From positions 1,178,001 through 1,242,000 of the forward strand of contig CBDBZL010000002.1 of the NCBI GenBank assembly GCA_965213545.1: a stretch of DNA of 64,000 nt, given 5' to 3'. Of this stretch, positions 1 through 7,632 are shown in pieces; position 1 is the stretch's first letter; every line of letters begins with the position of its first letter. Source of the stretch: CBDBZL01 sp965213545. GTDB lineage: Bacteria > Pseudomonadota > Alphaproteobacteria > Sphingomonadales > Sphingomonadaceae. Position numbers and translations under genes: made by a program. The notes under the pieces are model-generated. The model was not told the DNA's origin. It ran no database searches and was given only the letters and a program-made list of their open reading frames with translations.

Positions 1-981
1 GCCGCTGCTGATCTGGGCGGTCGCGAAACCGCCGGGCCGCAGTGCGGGCGCATAGCTGAGGGCAATGCGCGCGGTGCCCTGCCGGTCGCTTTCCTCGATG
101 GTCGGAGCGATCTGCCAGACCTGGCCCGAGAACCGCTGTTCGGTGCCTGCGGGAATAACGCTGGCCGAAGCGCCGACATTGAGCTGCGCGAGGTCGTTTT
201 CAGACAGGCGCGCGAGCAGTTCCATTTCGCCGCCGCGAGCGATGGAGAACAAGGTGGGCGACCCCGAACCGACCACCTGGCCGGGCTCGACATTGCGCTC
301 GAGCACCAGCCCGGCGGCGGGCGCGACGATGTTGAGCCGCTCGTTGCGCGCCTGAAGCTCGCGCGACTGGGCCTGCGCCAGGCGCACCCGGCCGCGCGCC
401 GCATCGCGGGTGGCGGTCAGCCGGTCGACATCGGCCTTGCTGATGAAACCGCGCTCGACCAGTTGCAGCGCGCGATCGAGATTGGACTGGGCGAGCTCGA
501 GATCGGCCTGGGCGATATCGATCTGCGCCTGCTGGCTGGCGAGCTGCTGGGTCTGGACCGAGCGGTCGATCACCGCCAGCACCTGGCCCGCGCGCACCCA
601 GTCGCCCGCGTCCACCGGCACCGAGACGACACGTCCGCCCTCGCCGACCACCCCCACCGGCAGCTCGCGGCGCGCGGCGAGCGTTCCGGTCGCGGTGATG
701 GTTCCTGCCAGCGAAGCACGGCCGGGCGAAATGACGGTCACCGCCGGCGCGGTCCCTTCCGCATCGGGCGCGAAGGCAACCTCCTCCTCGCCGCGCGAAA
801 GCATGAAGGCGGCAACGGCCAGAAAAACGACCGCGACGATGATGACGATGGCAAGACGCTTGCGCCGGCGCGAGCGAGCCTCGTCACTATCCGGATCAAG
901 GTCAACGGGCCTAGCGGTCGCGCGATCGTCGGCGGGGCTGCCGGGCACGGTATCGAGGTCCAGTTTGGTCTCGTAATTCAT
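1..981 (-). CDS. RND efflux periplasmic adaptor (HlyD/MFP family), C-terminus cut by the window edge
   Basis: Membrane-fusion subunit that would link an inner-membrane RND pump to an outer-membrane channel. The first 327 codons are visible; the 3' end lies beyond base 1. The ATG at 979-981 starts MNYETKLDLD, followed by an acidic cytoplasmic tail, a basic stretch (RSRRRKR, about 37-43) and one transmembrane anchor at about residues 43-61. A lipoyl/barrel-sandwich half-motif (GTLAARRELPVG) follows, then a long Gln/Ala-rich helical hairpin, then the second barrel half (IVAPAAGLVLERNVEPGQVV) and a beta-barrel start. This is the classic MFP domain order. An RND transporter gene probably follows downstream outside the window. 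Substrate cannot be inferred. Confidence 0.88.
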   Translation of the reverse strand, partial: MNYETKLDLDTVPGSPADDRATARPVDLDPDSDEARSRRRKRLAIVIIVAVVFLAVAAFMLSRGEEEVAFAPDAEGTAPAVTVISPGRASLAGTITATGTLAARRELPVGVVGEGGRVVSVPVDAGDWVRAGQVLAVIDRSVQTQQLASQQAQIDIAQADLELAQSNLDRALQLVERGFISKADVDRLTATRDAARGRVRLAQAQSRELQARNERLNIVAPAAGLVLERNVEPGQVVGSGSPTLFSIARGGEMELLARLSENDLAQLNVGASASVIPAGTEQRFSGQVWQIAPTIEESDRQGTARIALSYAPALRPGGFATAQISSG

Positions 982-1244
982 TCGCGGCGTCGGCCCCTGT
1001 CGATGGCAGGCCCCCCTATAGGGCGCATGCCGCGACCTGACCATCTATAGCCGGAGCGGTCGCCAGCCCATTAATAGGGTCTTGCAGCACCAAGGGCAAC
1101 GCGCTGTTGGCCAAATAGGCCGAAAGCCGCGCAAGCGGGGCGGATTTTGACCAAAGATAGAAGCAGGACCCGGCTTTCATCAGCCAGGTCATGCCGCTTC
1201 TATATTGATAACCTCGTTATAATGTCACCGCCAATGACTAGGCG

Positions 1245-1270
1245 GCGGTAATGAAGCCTGAGATTACCGC
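1245..1270 (-). terminator. Inverted repeat overlapping the stop codon of the GlsB-like gene
   Basis: GCGGTAAT (1245-1252) and ATTACCGC (1263-1270) form a perfect 8-bp stem with a 10-nt loop. The right arm contains the stop codon of the upstream minus-strand gene. A further G/C-rich repeat (ccgcc with ggcgg) lies next to it. No T-run follows on the minus strand, so this is at best a weak or Rho-assisted terminator or an mRNA 3'-end stabiliser. Confidence 0.3.
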
Positions 1271-1530
1271 ACCCTGCCGCGCTGGATAAGGTTGACGATA
1301 CCCAGCAAAACCACCGCACCGACAAGCGACATGAGCAGCCCCGGGATACTGAACGAAGTGAGCGTTGCATCAACGCCGAGCAGCGCGCTACCAAGAAACC
1401 CGCCGATCAACGCCCCGATGAGCCCAACAATGATGTTCCAGAAAATACCCATGGAGGCATCACGCCCCATGATCATGCTCGCGATCCAGCCGATAATGCC
1501 GCCCACGATAATTGCGACGATCCAACCCAT
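1264..1530 (-). CDS. GlsB/YeaQ/YmgE family stress-response membrane protein
   Basis: An 88-residue, Gly-rich, very hydrophobic protein with three predicted membrane helices. It starts MGWIVAIIVGGIIGWIAS and has the family's repeated GGxxGxxA/GxxLGG helix-packing pattern, usual for transglycosylase-associated/YeaQ proteins of 80-90 residues. The ATG at 1528-1530 is preceded by a purine-rich AGAGGGAA element. The family is induced by general and acid stress, but its biochemical role is unknown. The gene stands alone, with about 280 bp to the adaptor gene downstream and about 530 bp of apparently empty sequence upstream. Confidence 0.85.
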   Translation of the reverse strand: MGWIVAIIVGGIIGWIASMIMGRDASMGIFWNIIVGLIGALIGGFLGSALLGVDATLTSFSIPGLLMSLVGAVVLLGIVNLIQRGRVR

Positions 1531-2061
1531 GTGACCAATTCCCTCTGTTTAAGCCTCTTCGCCCATCAAACGCTGCTAACCTATGCGTGTTCCGGTAGCG
1601 ACCGATGCTTTGGAACCCGCACTCTGGCCGCACCTAGTGTCTGCAAGGGGGCCTAGCAGAGCAATGCGCGCACCGCTGGCACGAGGCTTGGTTTGCCCGG
1701 GCTTTGTTCGAGATGATCCTCGAGGGGGGGTTCTACCAATCGTGTGGATAGCACAAGGATCGAGCAAACCCGCTACGAACGACTGTCGGTGTTATGAAGC
1801 CCTGATGGGTCGGGCGCTGAACTCGGGTGGGGGGTACATTGGCCCCGCGAGGTTTATTGGGGCATTTTGCGAGCCGGGCGATCTTCCACCGGGCCGGGAC
1901 ATGAGCGACCGGGCACAGCACCAGCGAAGCCTCAGGCGGTTTTGTGGCTAGACATATGCGGCAGTCGTGGTTTCGCGATTTGGCGCGTACTCGTCCGGTC
2001 CTTGGCTGGTTATCAGCTCCGCCCCGACGGCGATGAAGTTTCCGAGCCCGGTGGCGGCGGG
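1531..2061. other. Intergenic stretch without a recognisable gene
   Basis: About 530 bp between the GlsB-like gene and sciP. Both strands have open frames, but none has a convincing start, known motif or family-like composition. No tRNA or clear terminator is visible. A sigma-54-like TGGCAC element near 1677 lacks the GC of the -12 box. Confidence 0.5.
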
Positions 2062-2361
2062 TCAGAACTTTTGCTGGCGTTCGTAGAGGTCGCGGTAGTG
2101 CTGGAGGCGCGTGACCCTTAGACCCTGCATTCCCGAGCGATCCACCGCCCGCTGCCAGCCGGCGAATTCCTCGAGCGTCAGATCGTAACGCGCCAACACG
2201 TCGTCTATCGAAAGCAGCCCGCCATTGACCGCCGCAACCACTTCGGCCTTGCGCCGGACCACCCAGCGCCTGGTATCGGGTGGCGGCAGGTCGGCGATCG
2301 TCAGCGGCTCGCCGAGCGGGCCGATGACATGGCGGGGTAGGTTTGCCTGGTTGATGCTCAT
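2062..2361 (-). CDS. sciP: CtrA inhibitor SciP (DUF1153)
   Basis: A 99-residue DUF1153 protein with a helix-turn-helix core. The diagnostic stretch GPLGEPLTIADLPP, followed by TRRWVVRRKAEVVAAVNGGL, matches the Caulobacter SciP pattern, as does the C-terminal LRVTRLQHYRD. In Caulobacter, SciP binds CtrA and DNA and blocks transcription of CtrA-activated genes in swarmer cells. This window also carries ctrA itself at 60.4 kb and trcR at 18.8 kb, so the same network is probably present. The gene is divergent from mnmA across a 323-bp intergenic region. Start ATG at 2359-2361. Confidence 0.9.
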   Translation of the reverse strand: MSINQANLPRHVIGPLGEPLTIADLPPPDTRRWVVRRKAEVVAAVNGGLLSIDDVLARYDLTLEEFAGWQRAVDRSGMQGLRVTRLQHYRDLYERQQKF

Positions 2362-2684
2362 CAGTGCCTCGCCTCGCTGGCATGAAGGCGGCCAGTTGCC
2401 GCCTCATGCTGGGACGAGAGGGGAGTAGCGCACCAGACCTTGTCATCAGGCCAAGAAGGATGGTTAACGCGGTGGAAGGATGATTGCCGATCATCTGCGC
2501 AATTTCGCCGGACCGGGGGGTCTGATGCAACCCAGCTGGCCAATATCACAGGAAGAATAGTCGGATGCATGGACGCGCTTGTGCGCAGCAATTGCCTAAC
2601 ATCCGGTAAACGAAACCCGCTTTTTCACGCTTTCCAGCGCCGTTGGTGGCACTATCGGGACCGAAGCTCTATCTGGACGCCGTC
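2362..2684. promoter_or_regulatory. sciP/mnmA divergent intergenic region with one weak CtrA-like box
   Basis: 323 bp separate the two divergent starts. At 2596-2610 the plus strand reads CTAA-N7-TAAA (minus strand TTTA-N7-TTAG), 6 of 8 matches to the CtrA box TTAA-N7-TTAA. It lies about 235 bp from the sciP start and 75 bp from mnmA. A lone GTTAAC occurs at 2463. CtrA control of sciP is known in Caulobacter; here it is only suggested. Confidence 0.3.
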
Positions 2685-3917
2685 ATGATCGTGCCGAACG
2701 CCTCATCCACGCTGACCGCGCCGCGCCCCAGCGCCCTGACAAGCGCGGATGCAGCGGCGCTGTTCGATCTGCCGCGCGCTGCAAGCGACTGCCGGATCGT
2801 GGTGGCAATGTCGGGCGGGGTGGATTCCTCGCTCGTCGCCGCGCTTGCCGCCGCCAGCGGAGCCGAGGTCGTGGGCGTCACCTTGCAGCTATACGATCAT
2901 GGGGCCGCCACCAGCCGCAAGGGAGCATGTTGCGCGGGCGACGACATCCGCGATGCAAGGCTGGTGGCGGACAGGCTGGGCATCGCGCATTACGTGTTCG
3001 ACCACGAAAGCGCCTTTCGCGGCGATGTGGTCGATCGCTTTGCCGATGACTACCTTGCCGGGCGCACTCCGGTGCCGTGCATCTTGTGCAACATGGGTCC
3101 CAAGTTCACCGACCTGCTGCGCATGGCGCGCGAACTGGGGGCGGATTGCCTGGCCACCGGTCATTATGCCCGCCGCATCGCCGGGCCCATCACCTTGTCC
3201 ACGGGCGCCGAACTGCATCGCGGGCTCGATCCGGCGCGCGACCAGTCCTATTTCCTGTTCGCCACCTTGCAGCACCAGCTCGACTTCCTGCGCTTTCCGC
3301 TGGGCAGTCTGGCGAAGACCCGGGTCCGCGAGATGGCAGGCGAGCTCGGGCTGGTGGTGGCGGCCAAGCCCGACAGCCAGGATATCTGCTTCGTGCCCGA
3401 TGGCGATTACGCCAAGGTGGTGCGCGCGATACGGCCCGAGGCGGGGCGTGACGGACCGATCATCCATGCCGCCACCGGCGAGGAGCTGGGGCGGCATCGC
3501 GGGATCATCCACTATACGGTGGGACAGCGGCGCGGGCTCGAGATCGGCGGGCAGCCGCGGCCGCTCTACGTGGTGGCGCTCGATGCCGCGCAAGCGCGCG
3601 TGCTGGTCGGCCCACGCGAGATGCTGGCGGTGCGGACTGCGCGGATCGAGCGGACCAACCGGCTCGGACGCGTTCCTGAGGGTCCGCTGCACGCCAAGGT
3701 GCGCTCGCTGGCCAAGCCGGTCGCGGTGACGCTCGAGGGTAAGCTGGGGGCGGACGGGGACGCGATGCTGCGCTTTGCCCGGCCCGAATATGGCGTTGCC
3801 CCGGGTCAGGCGGCGGTGATCTATGATGGCGACAGGGTGGTCGGCGGCGGTTGGATCACAGCGACACAAGGCTGGACCGACGCAGGCTGGACCGATGCGC
3901 GGGCGAACCGCGGCTAG
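2685..3917 (+). CDS. mnmA: tRNA-specific 2-thiouridylase MnmA
   Basis: Adds the 2-thio group to the wobble uridine U34 of tRNA-Lys, -Glu and -Gln, using ATP and sulfur relayed by a persulfide carrier. The PP-loop ATP motif SGGVDSS lies near residue 45. The two catalytic cysteines sit in CILCNMGPKF and in SQDICFVPDGDY. A C-terminal beta-barrel begins after GIIHYTVGQRRGL. Length (410 residues) is slightly above the usual 370-400 because of a 30-residue leader. I chose ATG 2685; an in-frame TTG at 2643 would add 14 residues. It converges with phzF, leaving 8 bp between stop codons. Confidence 0.95.
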   Translation: MIVPNASSTLTAPRPSALTSADAAALFDLPRAASDCRIVVAMSGGVDSSLVAALAAASGAEVVGVTLQLYDHGAATSRKGACCAGDDIRDARLVADRLGIAHYVFDHESAFRGDVVDRFADDYLAGRTPVPCILCNMGPKFTDLLRMARELGADCLATGHYARRIAGPITLSTGAELHRGLDPARDQSYFLFATLQHQLDFLRFPLGSLAKTRVREMAGELGLVVAAKPDSQDICFVPDGDYAKVVRAIRPEAGRDGPIIHAATGEELGRHRGIIHYTVGQRRGLEIGGQPRPLYVVALDAAQARVLVGPREMLAVRTARIERTNRLGRVPEGPLHAKVRSLAKPVAVTLEGKLGADGDAMLRFARPEYGVAPGQAAVIYDGDRVVGGGWITATQGWTDAGWTDARANRG

Positions 3918-3925
3918 ACGCGCAA

Positions 3926-4807
3926 TTAGACCTGGTCAGGCAGAAAGAAGCGCCCTTCCACCATGGTGATGCACATGCCGGCCAGCACCGCGCGTGCGCC
4001 CTCCAGCCGGCAAGTGAGGTTGCCGCCGCGGGGCGAGGCCTGGTGCGCGCTGAACCTCTCACGCCCGAGCCGCTTGGCCCAGAACGCGGTGAGCGCGGCG
4101 TGCGCCGAACCGGTGACGCTGTCCTCGTTAACGCCCCAGGCGGGCACGAAGACCCGGCTGACGATGTCCGCGCTCGCAACCCCGGACCCCGTCCCGGACG
4201 CGGACCCGACCCCGTCGCCCGGCGCGGTGCAGATCGCCATTAGGCCGGTCGCCGCAAGCGCGCGCATATCGGGGGCAAGCGCGCGCACCGCGGCTTCGTC
4301 CTCGAGCAGGATGATTACCGTATCGGCGCTGCCCGAGACCGAACGGAAGGTGGCGCCCTTGGCCCCCAACGCGCGCAGCAGCGCCGGCTCGTCGGCCGGT
4401 TCGACCAGCGTGACGGGCAGGTCGAGTTCGTAGCGAGCCCGCCGCGGATCGCCATCGCTTGTCCGCCGCACCTCGAGCAGCCCCGCCTTGCGCGTGGCGA
4501 AGGTGACGCCGGTGCCCCCGCCGGTCCCCCCGTCACGGCTGAGCAGCACATGGCCCGAGGCGAGCGTGGCATGGCCGCACAGATCGACCTCGCTGGTGGG
4601 GGTGAACCAGCGCAGCGCGTAGTCGGCTGACCCGCTCGTCTCGCGCACCACGAAGGCGGTCTCGGCGAAATTGTTCTCCGCCGCGATCGCCAGCAGCAAC
4701 GCGTCATTGGGCCACTTGTCGAGCAGCATTACCGCCGCCTGGTTGCCAGTGAAGGGCCGCTCGGCGAAGGCGTCGACATGCCAGTAGGGGACCGGTTGGC
4801 GGGTCAT
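3926..4807 (-). CDS. PhzF-family epimerase/isomerase
   Basis: A 293-residue protein of the PhzF/diaminopimelate-epimerase fold. Family motifs: FTGNQAAVM near the N-terminus, AENNFAETAFV carrying the presumed catalytic Glu, WFTPTSEVDLCGHATLA, and EDSVTGSAHAAL in the second half. Most PhzF homologues outside phenazine clusters have no known substrate, and no phenazine genes lie nearby. An in-frame Gly/Ser/Ala-rich insertion (GVGSASGTGSGVASA) precedes the conserved second-domain strand. The start codon (4805-4807) is the last of four near-identical ATG-containing repeats, and pdxH lies just upstream on the same strand. Confidence 0.88.
   Translation of the reverse strand: MTRQPVPYWHVDAFAERPFTGNQAAVMLLDKWPNDALLLAIAAENNFAETAFVVRETSGSADYALRWFTPTSEVDLCGHATLASGHVLLSRDGGTGGGTGVTFATRKAGLLEVRRTSDGDPRRARYELDLPVTLVEPADEPALLRALGAKGATFRSVSGSADTVIILLEDEAAVRALAPDMRALAATGLMAICTAPGDGVGSASGTGSGVASADIVSRVFVPAWGVNEDSVTGSAHAALTAFWAKRLGRERFSAHQASPRGGNLTCRLEGARAVLAGMCITMVEGRFFLPDQV
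4178..4222 (-). repeat. Low-complexity in-frame insertion in the PhzF-like gene
   Basis: The DNA is built from repeated GACCCCG/GGACGCGGACC-type units and encodes a short Gly/Ser/Ala/Val linker. It sits between the conserved MAIC..APG segment and the DIVSRVF strand. Family members normally have only a few residues here. It resembles the short tandem insertion in fabI, 1.7 kb away. Confidence 0.5.
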
Positions 4808-4860
4808 GGGCGGCGGGCCATGGGGCGGCCAATCATGGGGCGGCGGGTCATGGGCGGTCA
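4805..4860 (-). repeat. Four tandem copies of the phzF start region
   Basis: CATGGGCGGC-type units begin at 4805, 4819, 4834 and 4849, so the spacing is 14, 15 and 15 nt. Read on the minus strand, each unit supplies an ATG followed by a CGCC-rich codon stretch. The three upstream ATGs are in frame with one another but one base out of frame with the real phzF start. They would yield a 15-codon Met/Arg/Pro-rich peptide ending at a TGA that overlaps the phzF ATG. Confidence 0.75.
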
Positions 4861-4861
4861 G

Positions 4862-5473
4862 TCACGGATAGAGCAAGCTGGAGCGCCAACCACCCGCCGC
4901 GCCATCATCGCGCACAAACAGCCGGCGCTCGTGCAGCCGATGCGCCCGGTCGAGCCAGAACTCGATCCGCGCAGGGATAAGACGAAACCCCGTCCAGTGC
5001 GCGGGCCGGGGGATGTCCTGTCCGGCGAATTCGCGCTCCAGCTCGGTGATGCGGGCCAGATACACATCGCGGCTTTCCAAGGGCCGCGACTGGTCGGAAG
5101 CCGCCGAACCGACCTGCGAGGCCCGGCTGCGCGAGGCGAAATAGGCGTCGGCTTCGGCGTCGCTCACCCGCGACAACCGCCCTTCGATGCGCACCTGACG
5201 GCGCAGGCTCTTCCAGTGGAACAGCAGCGCTGCCTGCGGATTGGCGCGCAACTCGCCTCCCTTGCGGCTGTCGGCGTTGGTGTAGAACACGAACCCGTCA
5301 GGCCCGTGCCCCTTGAGCAGTACCATGCGTACCGAAGGCGCGGCATCAGGCGACGCGGTGGCCAGCGCCATCGCCTCGGGATCGTTGGGTTCGCTCTCGC
5401 GGGCCAAGGCGAACCACTGCTCGAACAGGCCGAACGGGTCGCTATCGGGGATAGGGGTGTCCGCCTCGCTCAT
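4862..5473 (-). CDS. pdxH: Pyridoxamine/pyridoxine 5'-phosphate oxidase
   Basis: FMN enzyme that oxidises pyridoxine or pyridoxamine 5'-phosphate to pyridoxal phosphate, the last step of PLP synthesis and salvage. 203 residues, close to the family norm. Motifs include PSVRMVLLKGHGPDGFVFYTN, the FMN-binding RKGGELRANPQAALLFHW, and the C-terminal HWTGFRLIPARIEFWLDR and RLHER signature ending in LLYP. Start ATG at 5471-5473. It lies between fabI upstream and phzF downstream, all on the minus strand, and may be cotranscribed with phzF across the repeat-containing 54-bp spacer. Confidence 0.96.
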   Translation of the reverse strand: MSEADTPIPDSDPFGLFEQWFALARESEPNDPEAMALATASPDAAPSVRMVLLKGHGPDGFVFYTNADSRKGGELRANPQAALLFHWKSLRRQVRIEGRLSRVSDAEADAYFASRSRASQVGSAASDQSRPLESRDVYLARITELEREFAGQDIPRPAHWTGFRLIPARIEFWLDRAHRLHERRLFVRDDGAAGGWRSSLLYP

Positions 5474-5533
5474 GAAATAAGCCGATCGCCCAATGACAAT
5501 TGTTCCACGTGGAACAATACGCGAACGAGGGGA

Positions 5534-6433
5534 TCAGGCGAGCGCGATATCGGGCGCATCTTCCTGCTTCATGCCCACGGTATGATAGCCCGCATCGACA
5601 TGATGCACCTCGCCCGTCACGCCCGAAGCCAGGTCGGACAGCAGATACAGGCCTGCCCCGCCGACATCCTCGATGGTGACGTTGCGCCGCAAGGGCGCGT
5701 TGAGCTCGTTCCACTTCAGGATATAGCGAAAGTCGCCGATGCCGCTTGCCGCCAGCGTGCGGATGGGACCGGCGCTGATCGCATTGACCCGGATGTTCTC
5801 GGGACCAAGGTCATTGGCAAGGTAGCGCACCGAAGTCTCGAGCGCCGCCTTGGCCACCCCCATCACGTTGTAATGCGGCACCACCTTTTCCGCGCCATAA
5901 TAGCTCAGCGTCAGGACGGCACCGGCATTGGCGCGCCCCCCGTTGGCGTGTCCCCCATTGGCGTGTCCCTCGCCGCCCGCCAGCATCAGCCGCCGCGCGC
6001 GTCTGGTGGCGCCGACCAGCGAGTAGGCCGAGATGTTCATCGTGGTGAGGAAGTTGTCGAGACTGGTATCGACGAACTTGCCGCGCAGTTCGTTCTTGTC
6101 CGAAAAGCCGATCGCATGGACCAGGAAGTCGAGCCAGCCCCAGCGTTCCTCGATGCTGGCGAACAATGCGTCCATCTCGCCCTCATCGGCGACATCGCAG
6201 GGCAACAGGAAATCCGATCCCAGGTCGGCGGCCAGCGGAGTGATGCGTTTGAGCAGCGCCTCGCCCTGGTAGGAGAACGCGAGTTCGGCCCCCGCCCCGC
6301 TCAGCGCCTTGGCGATACCCCAGGCGAGCGAGCGTTCGTTGGCCAGGCCCATGACCAGACCGCGCCGGCCATTCATCAGCCCGGCCGCCGTCTGTACGGT
6401 TTGCCCCGTGCTCGCCAAGTCCTGCCCGCTCAT
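5534..6433 (-). CDS. fabI: Enoyl-[acyl-carrier-protein] reductase (NADH), FabI
   Basis: Final reductive step of each fatty-acid elongation cycle. 299 residues versus about 260-275 for typical FabI. It has the NADH-binding start GLVMGLANERSLAWGIAKAL and the catalytic Tyr-x6-Lys pattern in PHYNVMGVAKAALE. The FabI-specific C-terminus EDVGGAGLYLLSDLASGVTGEV is also present. The extra length is partly a 14-residue leader and partly a GHANG-type tandem insertion before the catalytic strand. The ATG overlaps the TGA of the upstream yihY-like gene by 4 bp (ATGA), implying translational coupling. The target of triclosan in organisms that rely on it. Confidence 0.96.
   Translation of the reverse strand: MSGQDLASTGQTVQTAAGLMNGRRGLVMGLANERSLAWGIAKALSGAGAELAFSYQGEALLKRITPLAADLGSDFLLPCDVADEGEMDALFASIEERWGWLDFLVHAIGFSDKNELRGKFVDTSLDNFLTTMNISAYSLVGATRRARRLMLAGGEGHANGGHANGGRANAGAVLTLSYYGAEKVVPHYNVMGVAKAALETSVRYLANDLGPENIRVNAISAGPIRTLAASGIGDFRYILKWNELNAPLRRNVTIEDVGGAGLYLLSDLASGVTGEVHHVDAGYHTVGMKQEDAPDIALA
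5922..5968 (-). repeat. 15-bp tandem repeat inside fabI
   Basis: Three copies of a 15-bp unit (CCCCCRTTGGCGTGT, the first copy with GCGCGC) encode GHANG-GHANG-GRANA in the fabI frame. Because the unit is a multiple of three, copy-number change would keep the gene open. The repeat lies between the helix ending RRARRLML and the TLSYYGAEKV strand. That is a surface loop next to the active site in known FabI structures (inferred by family alignment, not modelled). Confidence 0.75.
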
Positions 6434-7482
6434 CTACTCTCCTTGCCATCATGCGATCGGACCGGTTCGTGCGCCGCGCGCTGCCTATCGTCCTCCAGGC
6501 CGATCAGGTCGCGCTCTTCCTCAGGGGTTTCCGCCATCGCCGCGTTGAGCTCGGCGCCCGCCACCATCCCTAGGCCCACCAGCCAGAAAAAGAAAAGCGC
6601 GATCATGAACCCCGCCAGCGAGCCATAGGTCAAATCATAGGAGAACACCGAGCGAAGCAGCGGCGGCATGGCAATGGTAACGCTGACCCACCAGATGGTG
6701 ACCAGCAGCGCGCCGGGCCATTTGGGATAGCGGCGGTCGCGATAGGCGGCGGGGGTGAGCGAATAGAACAAAAGGAAGATCGAGCCGAACAGCCCCACCG
6801 CCGGGATGATGCGCGACCAGGCAAGCGAGCCGACCAGGTCGGTAAGCTGGGGGAAGTAGGCGTGGATGACCTGCTGCGCCGCGCCGATCAGCACCTGAGC
6901 GATGAGCGAGAGCAGCAACATCAGCACCGCGCAGATGATGATACCGGTGGACAGCAGGCGATATTGCCAGAACGCCTTGGTTGAATGCGTGCCGTAGGCG
7001 CGGCGCAGCATGTCGCGGATGGTCTCGACCAGGCTGCCCACGGTCCACAGGCCGAACAGACCGCCAACCCATAGCAGCACGCCCGATCGCTGCTCGATCA
7101 CGCTTCTGGCCACCGGCTCGATCACTTCGCGCACCACCGGCGGCAAGGCCACCAGAACCGCGTTGATCGAAGCGGCCCGTTCGCTCTCATTGCCGATGAT
7201 CGAGAAGATCGCCGCCCCGGTGATGAAGAACGGGAAGATCGCCAGCACCGACATATAGGCCAGGTTGCCGGCATGGATGAAACCATCGTTGAACGTGCCG
7301 ATCACCACCCGGCGGGCGATCTCCCAGGCCCGCGGACCAAACCCCAGCCGACTGGCGACGCGGTGCGGCAGACCGTTGTCGATCGCCACCCCGTGCACCG
7401 CCGCGCGCCGCCGCGCCTCGGGCGACAGATCGGTTACGGGATCGCCGGCGACCGGATGATCTTCCTGTGAGACAGTTGCCAT
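6430..7482 (-). CDS. YihY/BrkB-family inner-membrane protein
   Basis: A 350-residue polytopic protein of the YihY/virulence factor BrkB family. The conserved start (HAGNLAYMSVLAIFPFFI), a helix pair around LLWVGGLFGLWTVGSLVETIRDMLRRAYGT, and the C-terminal YDLTYGSLAGFMIALFFFWLVGLGMVAGAELNA are typical. Six membrane helices are expected, with an N-terminal cytoplasmic extension of about 65 residues. Function is not established; the family is not an RNase despite an old annotation. Its stop overlaps the fabI start, so the two form an operon. Start ATG at 7480-7482. Confidence 0.9.
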   Translation of the reverse strand: MATVSQEDHPVAGDPVTDLSPEARRRAAVHGVAIDNGLPHRVASRLGFGPRAWEIARRVVIGTFNDGFIHAGNLAYMSVLAIFPFFITGAAIFSIIGNESERAASINAVLVALPPVVREVIEPVARSVIEQRSGVLLWVGGLFGLWTVGSLVETIRDMLRRAYGTHSTKAFWQYRLLSTGIIICAVLMLLLSLIAQVLIGAAQQVIHAYFPQLTDLVGSLAWSRIIPAVGLFGSIFLLFYSLTPAAYRDRRYPKWPGALLVTIWWVSVTIAMPPLLRSVFSYDLTYGSLAGFMIALFFFWLVGLGMVAGAELNAAMAETPEEERDLIGLEDDRQRAAHEPVRSHDGKESR

Positions 7483-7632
7483 CGCGCGCCCGTTCTAGCG
7501 GACATCCCCGGCAAGTCGAGCATGCCGCGCGGGCGGTCTTTCAAGAAACTTATGTCCGCCGTCCATGCGAGCCTCGAGGGAGGGTGGCAAAACGGTCCGA
7601 GCTTCATGGGCAACTAACGACAGCAGCTTGCG

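Noticed and set aside
1675..1693. Sigma-54-like promoter (TGGCACG-N4-TTGG) on the plus strand
   Set aside because: The -12 element lacks the invariant GC, and no plus-strand gene starts within 900 bp downstream.
1583..1951. 122-codon plus-strand open frame in the gap left of sciP
   Set aside because: Start context, amino-acid composition and lack of any motif fit a random open frame in GC-rich DNA.
4778..6628. 616-codon plus-strand open frame opposite pdxH, fabI and the end of yihY
   Set aside because: It is the antisense shadow of three well-recognised minus-strand genes; long antisense frames are common at this GC content.
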